Assembly: GCA_023406985.1 (NCBI GenBank) | Contig: JAEXTK010000089.1 | Span: 1-34,924, forward strand | Reading direction: 5' to 3' | Source of the DNA: Spirochaetota bacterium | Lineage (GTDB): Bacteria > Spirochaetota > Spirochaetia > Treponematales > Breznakiellaceae | DNA length: 34,924 bases | In this document: one piece after another, positions 32,001 through 34,924 of the stretch | Layout of the letters: each line of letters begins with the position of its first letter | Position numbering within the stretch: the first letter of the stretch is position 1 | Program-made: the position numbers and the translations under genes | Notes under the pieces: generated by a model | Databases searched by the model: none | The model's input: the letters and a program-made list of their open reading frames with translations, nothing else | What the model was told of the DNA's origin: nothing

Positions 32001-32592
32001 GGATGAAGCAGGCGTGGGGCTGCGGCCGCGCGTAGGCGCTTTCGGACTTCTTGAGCCTTCCCTCCGCCGGATCGAAGTAATAGTGGCCCTGGGCGGGACC
32101 GTCGATGCCGTAGACGGCGTAGAGGCCCGTGTTGAACCATTGCGGGCTGTTCGGCGCCGCGATCTGGTGGGCGAGCATATAGCAGGACTCGTCGTAGAAC
32201 GCCTTCGCGTCCTCTTCGGTATCGAAGTACCCGTTCTTGCGGCCCCAGTCCATCCAGGTGAAGGCGAGCCGGTGGAAGACCTGTCGGGCATCGTGTTCGC
32301 CGCCGTCCTCGATCGGTTTCCTCCCGGGATCGGCCGCCTTCCCGCTGCCTTTCCCGAGCGGCGCCCACTTCTGCCATTCCATGGCCTTCTCGGCAGGAAC
32401 GCCGGCCTTGCGGAAATACTTCTGGGCGATGATGTCCGTCGCGATCTGGCTCCACGTGGAGGGTACGATGACCGCATCCTGGGAGAAGATGAGGCGGCCG
32501 TCGGGGTTGCGGATCTCGCTCTTGCGCGCTTCCCAAACGATACCCGCGTACGGGCCTTCGCCCGCTGCGGTGAACCGGCGTTCTATCTTCAT
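29005..32592 (-). CDS. nrdJ: Adenosylcobalamin-dependent ribonucleotide reductase (class II)
   Basis: This enzyme reduces ribonucleotides to deoxyribonucleotides with a cobalamin-derived radical, needing no oxygen. The 1195-residue protein is the long NrdJ form. Visible motifs are NSPQWFNTGLY, PHACFILSVQDD with the first active-site cysteine, and GSGTGSNFSRIRAANEKLSGGG. NPCSEYMFLDDTACNLASIN carries the radical-site cysteine, followed by GLGYANLGSLLMVMGLAYDS and APTGTIGLLMDCDTTGVEPDF. The C-terminal tail has CPVCG and CDTCG pairs plus a final cysteine (about 1168-1194), typical of the zinc-ribbon and redox tail. AAGGAAG precedes the ATG. It is transcribed alone from a promoter with a palindrome in its spacer. 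No other RNR class is seen in the window. Confidence 0.96.
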   Translation of the reverse strand: MKIERRFTAAGEGPYAGIVWEARKSEIRNPDGRLIFSQDAVIVPSTWSQIATDIIAQKYFRKAGVPAEKAMEWQKWAPLGKGSGKAADPGRKPIEDGGEHDARQVFHRLAFTWMDWGRKNGYFDTEEDAKAFYDESCYMLAHQIAAPNSPQWFNTGLYAVYGIDGPAQGHYYFDPAEGRLKKSESAYARPQPHACFILSVQDDLVNEGGIMDLVTREARLFKYGSGTGSNFSRIRAANEKLSGGGVSSGLLSFLRIGDRSASAVKSGGTTRRAAKMVTLDADHPDVEKYVDWKVEEEHKVASMATGSAIVKKHLDAIKKALASFRGPEADRFNAERNHELATGLRAALRDQIPSTYLYQLLRMLEQGDAAVEPAVFTTAWDDEAYNTVSGQSSNNSLRVTDAFMQSVLDDADWNLTGRVTGKVQRTIKARELWDHIARAAWQCADPGLQFHTTINDWHTSPAGGEIRASNPCSEYMFLDDTACNLASINLLTLYDPAKKTFDIEGYLHAIRIWTTILEISVVMAQFPSPEIARLSYEYRTLGLGYANLGSLLMVMGLAYDSKRGRAVAASLSALLSGEAYAQSARMAGQLGPFLRFGDNRDAMLRVIRNHRRAAYDAKAAEYEGLGTIPPGIDQKACPQDLLAAAKASWDRALELGEKHGYRNAQVTAIAPTGTIGLLMDCDTTGVEPDFALVKFKKLAGGGYFKIINQSVPPALAALGYSDAEIEGIVAYATGRKTLVGAPAVSSEALRKKGFTPAALEAVEAAVASAFSLEGVFSPWIIGKDFVETVLKVPESTWSLSGFSLLRHLGFTAEEIEEAERYACGTMGVEGAPGLKNEHLAVFDTATPSGKNGTRSIAWTAHIGMMAAVQPFISGAISKTINMPNAATYEDVKGAYMLAWRSGIKAVALYRDGSKLSQPLSSFAPGVDPLADTLVRLQKDLDANEAVADRTPPAAAGPSKADLRGVRKTLPNRRAGYTQKAKIGGHSIFIRTGEYDDGRLGEIFLDMHKEGAAFRSLMNSFAIAVSLGLQYGVPLEEYVDAFTFSRFEPNGMVQGHDYVKMATSVIDYIFRDLAISYLKRTDLAQVKPEDLLATGTKSDTKTNGAGNGSVKESVGFRPHGTQTQSASASSAASPGGLVDLGRTAKTKGEEEQAIKIAQARVKGYEGDPCPVCGYFTLVRNGTCLKCDTCGGTTGCS

Positions 32593-32623
32593 AGGGGCTT
32601 CCTTATTATAAAGACTTTTACGG

Positions 32624-32656
32624 TTGATGATCCCGCTTCACCGCGGGCCACATCAA
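32624..32656 (-). promoter_or_regulatory. Hairpin in the nrdJ leader
   Basis: TTGATG pairs with CATCAA (32624-32629 with 32651-32656) and CCCGC with GCGGG (32632-32636 with 32643-32647), giving two stacked stems with a small internal loop. It lies inside the predicted leader of about 75 nt. It is far too small for a cobalamin riboswitch. Confidence 0.5.
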
Positions 32657-32673
32657 TAGCGTATCGGAATCGG

Positions 32674-32702
32674 AATATACCCCATATATGGGTATCTGGC
32701 AA
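32674..32702 (-). promoter_or_regulatory. Predicted nrdJ promoter
   Basis: TTGCCA (32697-32702) and TATATT (32674-32679) on the minus strand have a 17-bp spacer, each hexamer with five of six consensus bases. The spacer contains the palindrome at 32681-32692. Confidence 0.65.
32679..32694. promoter_or_regulatory. Operator-like palindrome CCCATATATGGG in the nrdJ promoter
   Basis: A perfect 12-bp palindrome (32681-32692) lies between the -35 and -10, and the imperfect symmetry reaches ATACCC/GGGTAT. The core CATATATG resembles the centre of NrdR boxes. A poorer AT-rich match ending in TGTGT (32709-32724) lies about 30 bp away, near the spacing of paired NrdR boxes. NrdR binding is inference, and the match is only partial. 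Confidence 0.4.
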
Positions 32703-32756
32703 TGTTCAAAAGGGAAAAATGTGTAAAATAAGAATCGAGCGCCACGTCGGCTCGGC

Positions 32757-32786
32757 TTGTTCACCGCGCCTGCCGCGGGGTATGAT
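32757..32786 (+). promoter_or_regulatory. Predicted promoter of the GH3-rluA operon
   Basis: TTGTTC (32757-32762) and TATGAT (32781-32786) have an 18-bp spacer. The -10 ends nine bases before the ATG at 32796, so the message would be leaderless or nearly so. Confidence 0.45.
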
Positions 32787-32795
32787 CCCCGGAAG

Positions 32796-34154
32796 ATGAC
32801 GCATCATTTTCCCGTAAAAAGCGCTCTCGCGCGCCCCGCGATGGTCGTGGCGGCCGCGCTCGCCCTCGCCGCCTGCGACGGTTTTCCGCGTAAGGCCGGC
32901 CCCGCGACGGCGGACGCCGTCCGCGACCGCGTGTTCGCCGCCCGTGCGGCGGCGATCGTCGCCCGCATGAGCGACGAGGAAGTCGCGGGCCAGCTCCTGC
33001 TCACCGGCGTGGAGGGGTCCCGCAGGCTCAGCGCGGCGAGCGCCGCCTTACTGGAACGGGCGGCGGTCGGCGGCGTGATGCTTTTCAAATACAATCTCGG
33101 CCAGGGGAGCGAGGCGACGCGGCGGTTCACGGACGAGTGCGTCGCGGCGGCGGTCGCGGGCGAGCGAGTGCGGGATTCGGGAGCGGCCGGAGGCGCCGCG
33201 GAGAGCTACCGCATCCTCCCCTTCGTCGCGGTGGACCACGAGGGCGGCAGCGTGCACCGCTTCGCCTCCGACGCGACCCGCCTCCCCGCGGCGGCTACCT
33301 TCGGCGCCTTCGCCGAGAAGAACGGGGAACGGGCGGCCGCCGACGCCGTGCGGGAGACCGCCTACCGCGCGGGCCTGGAGCTGCGCGCTCTCGGCGTCAC
33401 GCTGAACCTCGCGCCGGTGGCCGAGGCCTCCGACGAGCGGAGCGCCGCCTTCCTCGGCGATCGCTCGTACGGGAGCGACGGGCGTCTCGTGGCCGCCGCG
33501 GCCGGAGCGTTCGTGGAGGGCATGGACGAAGCCGGGGTCGCCTGCGTGGTCAAGCACTTCCCCGGCAACGCGGAGGGCGATCCCCATCGCGCCGCTCCGG
33601 TGATCGCGCTGGATACGGAGGGGTTGGGACGGATGGTCGCGCCGTTCCGAACCGTCATTTCCGCCGCGCGGCCCGCGGCGGTCATGGTATCCCACGCGGT
33701 CGTGGAGGCCGTGGATCCGGAGCGGCCGGGGAGCCTCTCGCCCGCGGTCGTGTCGGGCTGGCTCAAGGGCGACCTCGGCTTCCGCGGCTTCGTGGTGACC
33801 GACGACCTCCGCATGGGCGCGGTCGCGCTGACGGGCCGCTCGCCCTCCCGGGCCGCCGTGGAAGCGGTAGCCGCCGGCGCGGACCTCATCATGACCTGGC
33901 CGAAGGACCTCCTCGCGGTCAGGGACGCGCTCGTTTCCGCGGTAGCGGACGGCCGGCTTCCGGCCGAACGGTTCCGCGACGCCGCGCGGCGGGTCATCGC
34001 GGCCAAGTTCCGGTACGGGCTCTGCATGCGGATCGCGGACGCGGAAGGCCCGGGCCGGGAGCGAGGGGAACAGGATACGGAAGCCGTCGCCGAGACGGTG
34101 GCGCGATTCCGCGCCGAGACTGAACGATACGTACGGGAACGGGGGCTGGAATGA
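32796..34154 (+). CDS. Glycoside hydrolase family 3 lipoprotein (NagZ-like)
   Basis: Related enzymes remove beta-N-acetylglucosamine from muropeptides or oligosaccharides. The 452-residue protein starts with a signal sequence and lipobox LAAC (about residues 23-26), so it should be membrane-anchored outside the cytoplasm, unlike cytoplasmic NagZ. The GH3 core shows FVAVDHEGGSVHRF (usual form DQEGGRV), then NLAPVAE and KHFPGNAEGDPH. The last keeps the Asp-x-His dyad, but the usual KHFPGHG reads KHFPGNA. The nucleophile aspartate is in VVTDDLRMGA. I prefer the ATG at 32796 over the longer frame because the signal peptide then fits and a -10 lies just upstream. It overlaps the next gene by ATGA. 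Confidence 0.87.
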   Translation: MTHHFPVKSALARPAMVVAAALALAACDGFPRKAGPATADAVRDRVFAARAAAIVARMSDEEVAGQLLLTGVEGSRRLSAASAALLERAAVGGVMLFKYNLGQGSEATRRFTDECVAAAVAGERVRDSGAAGGAAESYRILPFVAVDHEGGSVHRFASDATRLPAAATFGAFAEKNGERAAADAVRETAYRAGLELRALGVTLNLAPVAEASDERSAAFLGDRSYGSDGRLVAAAAGAFVEGMDEAGVACVVKHFPGNAEGDPHRAAPVIALDTEGLGRMVAPFRTVISAARPAAVMVSHAVVEAVDPERPGSLSPAVVSGWLKGDLGFRGFVVTDDLRMGAVALTGRSPSRAAVEAVAAGADLIMTWPKDLLAVRDALVSAVADGRLPAERFRDAARRVIAAKFRYGLCMRIADAEGPGRERGEQDTEAVAETVARFRAETERYVRERGLE

Positions 34155-34921
34155 ACGAGCAATTCGATCGATCGCGCATACTCCATGAGGATGAGAACTG
34201 CGTCGTGGTGGACAAGCGGATCGGCGAGGCCATGGAAGGCGCGAAGAGCGGAGTCGAGGATCTGGGCGCGCTGCTCGCCCGGGCGCTCGGGGTTCGCAAG
34301 AATGCCGCGGGCAAGGATTTTCCGCCCACGGCCGTCCACCGCCTGGACGTGCCGGTCTCGGGCTGCGCGCTCTTCGCGCGGAATCCGCAGGCCTTGGCGT
34401 ATCTCAACACGGTGTTCGCCGAGGGCCGCGCGCGGAAGACGTACTGGGCCATCGTCGAGGCGCCGCAGGAAGGCCAAGCCGCGGGCATTCCCGCGGCGGA
34501 GATTCCCGCGGCGGGGCAGACGGTCGAGCTCGTCCATTGGCTCTCCGTCGATCCGCAGACGAACAAGAGCCACGTCCACGACGAGGAAGCGCCGGACCGC
34601 AAGAAGGCAGTCCTGCGGTATCGCGTGGTCGGCCGCGGCGACCGCTACCTCTTCGTGGAGGTGGAGCTCATCACGGGCCGCCACCATCAGATCCGCGCCC
34701 AGCTCGCGGCGGCGGGGCTCCGCATCAAGGGCGACCTCAAGTACGGCGCCCGCCGCAGCGAAAAGGGCGGCGGCATCCGCCTGCATGCCCGCTCCCTCGC
34801 CTTCAGCGATTTCGCGCGGCCCGAGTCGTTCATCCAGGTCGTCGCCGAGCCTCCGCTCGACGACGCCCTCTGGGCCGCCTTCAAGGCCTCCGCGGCGAGC
34901 GGACCGGGCGGATCCTCGTAG
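34151..34921 (+). CDS. RluA-family RNA pseudouridine synthase
   Basis: This enzyme isomerises uridine to pseudouridine in rRNA or tRNA. The 256-residue protein has the catalytic aspartate in AVHRLDVPVSG (about residues 61-71). ARKTYWAIVE follows, then VEVELITGRHHQIRAQLAAAG near 174-194 and a C-terminal LHARSLAFSDF strand, all standard RluA-family motifs. No S4 RNA-binding domain is present at the N-terminus, as in the shorter RluA/RluC-like members. The target base cannot be assigned. The ATG overlaps the stop of the GH3 gene by four bases, indicating coupled translation, and the stop TAG lies three bases before the window ends. Confidence 0.92.
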   Translation: MNEQFDRSRILHEDENCVVVDKRIGEAMEGAKSGVEDLGALLARALGVRKNAAGKDFPPTAVHRLDVPVSGCALFARNPQALAYLNTVFAEGRARKTYWAIVEAPQEGQAAGIPAAEIPAAGQTVELVHWLSVDPQTNKSHVHDEEAPDRKKAVLRYRVVGRGDRYLFVEVELITGRHHQIRAQLAAAGLRIKGDLKYGARRSEKGGGIRLHARSLAFSDFARPESFIQVVAEPPLDDALWAAFKASAASGPGGSS

Positions 34922-34924
34922 GAT

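Noticed and set aside
32593..32790. Cobalamin riboswitch upstream of nrdJ
   Set aside because: The predicted leader is only about 75 nt and lacks a B12-box-like conserved core. Only a simple hairpin is visible.
28150..32799. Very long plus-strand open frame opposite nrdJ and the ZIP gene
   Set aside because: It is antisense to two well-supported genes, its translation is full of His, Gly, Arg and Val in the manner of a GC-rich shadow frame, and it shows no family motif.
1..34924. CRISPR arrays, tRNA or rRNA genes, prophage or defence islands
   Set aside because: Reading through, I saw no regularly spaced repeats, no tRNA-like cloverleaf in the gaps, and no phage or defence-family genes. Nearly all genes are core metabolic or signalling types.

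Overview
The window (about 35 kb, GC-rich, short intergenic gaps) looks like ordinary chromosome of a motile, anaerobic or microaerophilic bacterium with a Gram-negative type envelope. Signs of this are two lipobox lipoproteins, a Cache-type chemoreceptor, a flavodiiron O2/NO reductase, a B12-dependent (class II) ribonucleotide reductase and a NADP-type glutamate dehydrogenase. The gene mix, including a PEP/pyruvate-binding protein with a P-loop-less N-terminal domain, suggests a high-GC spirochaete (Spirochaetota). That placement is inference and was not checked against any database. I see no phage, CRISPR array, tRNA or rRNA. The only mobile-element trace is a 5' partial transposase at the left edge.

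Layout. 1-666: partial transposase (-). 734-2327: CYTH protein and an NrpR-type regulator (-), divergent from gdhA (2592-3932, +) across a control region with dyad symmetry. 3998-6658: PEP/pyruvate-binding fusion protein (-), divergent from a chemoreceptor (6769-8706, +). 8771-10438: gpmI (-). 10664-11475: PII-like protein plus PTS EIIA (+). 11510-12673: CBS-SpoIIE phosphatase (-). 12803-15045: degenerate M20-like protein plus glucosyl-3-phosphoglycerate synthase (+). 15050-15760: ferric-reductase-like haem membrane protein (-). 15852-20347: carAB (-). 20648-21523: lipoprotein (-). 21645-23357: YbaK-type deacylase and flavodiiron protein (-). 23443-25656: TPR-GAF-GGDEF cyclase (+). 25702-26139: response regulator (-). 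26254-27222: tRNA-dihydrouridine synthase (+). 27277-27909: adk (-). 28084-28893: ZIP transporter (-). 29005-32592: nrdJ (-). 32796-34921: GH3 lipoprotein plus RluA-type pseudouridine synthase (+).

Themes. Nitrogen and carbon signalling recurs: NrpR with gdhA, a PII-like protein with an EIIA-Ntr/Fru domain, and carAB. Signal transduction is also frequent: chemoreceptor, CheY-like regulator, diguanylate cyclase, PP2C phosphatase. Genes that overlap by ATGA (carA-carB, M20-like-gpgS, GH3-rluA) are probably translationally coupled.

The most interesting signals are regulatory. First, the nrpR-gdhA intergenic region has a perfect 7-6-7 dyad just after a good promoter. Second, six genes lack a Shine-Dalgarno but have a -10-like hexamer 6-9 nt before the start codon, which suggests widespread leaderless transcription, while the other genes have clear Shine-Dalgarnos. 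Third, nrdJ has a promoter whose spacer is filled by a palindrome, followed by a leader hairpin and no cobalamin riboswitch. I found no convincing wholly new multi-gene system. The PEP/pyruvate-binding fusion and the degenerate-peptidase-gpgS operon are the best protein-level unknowns.
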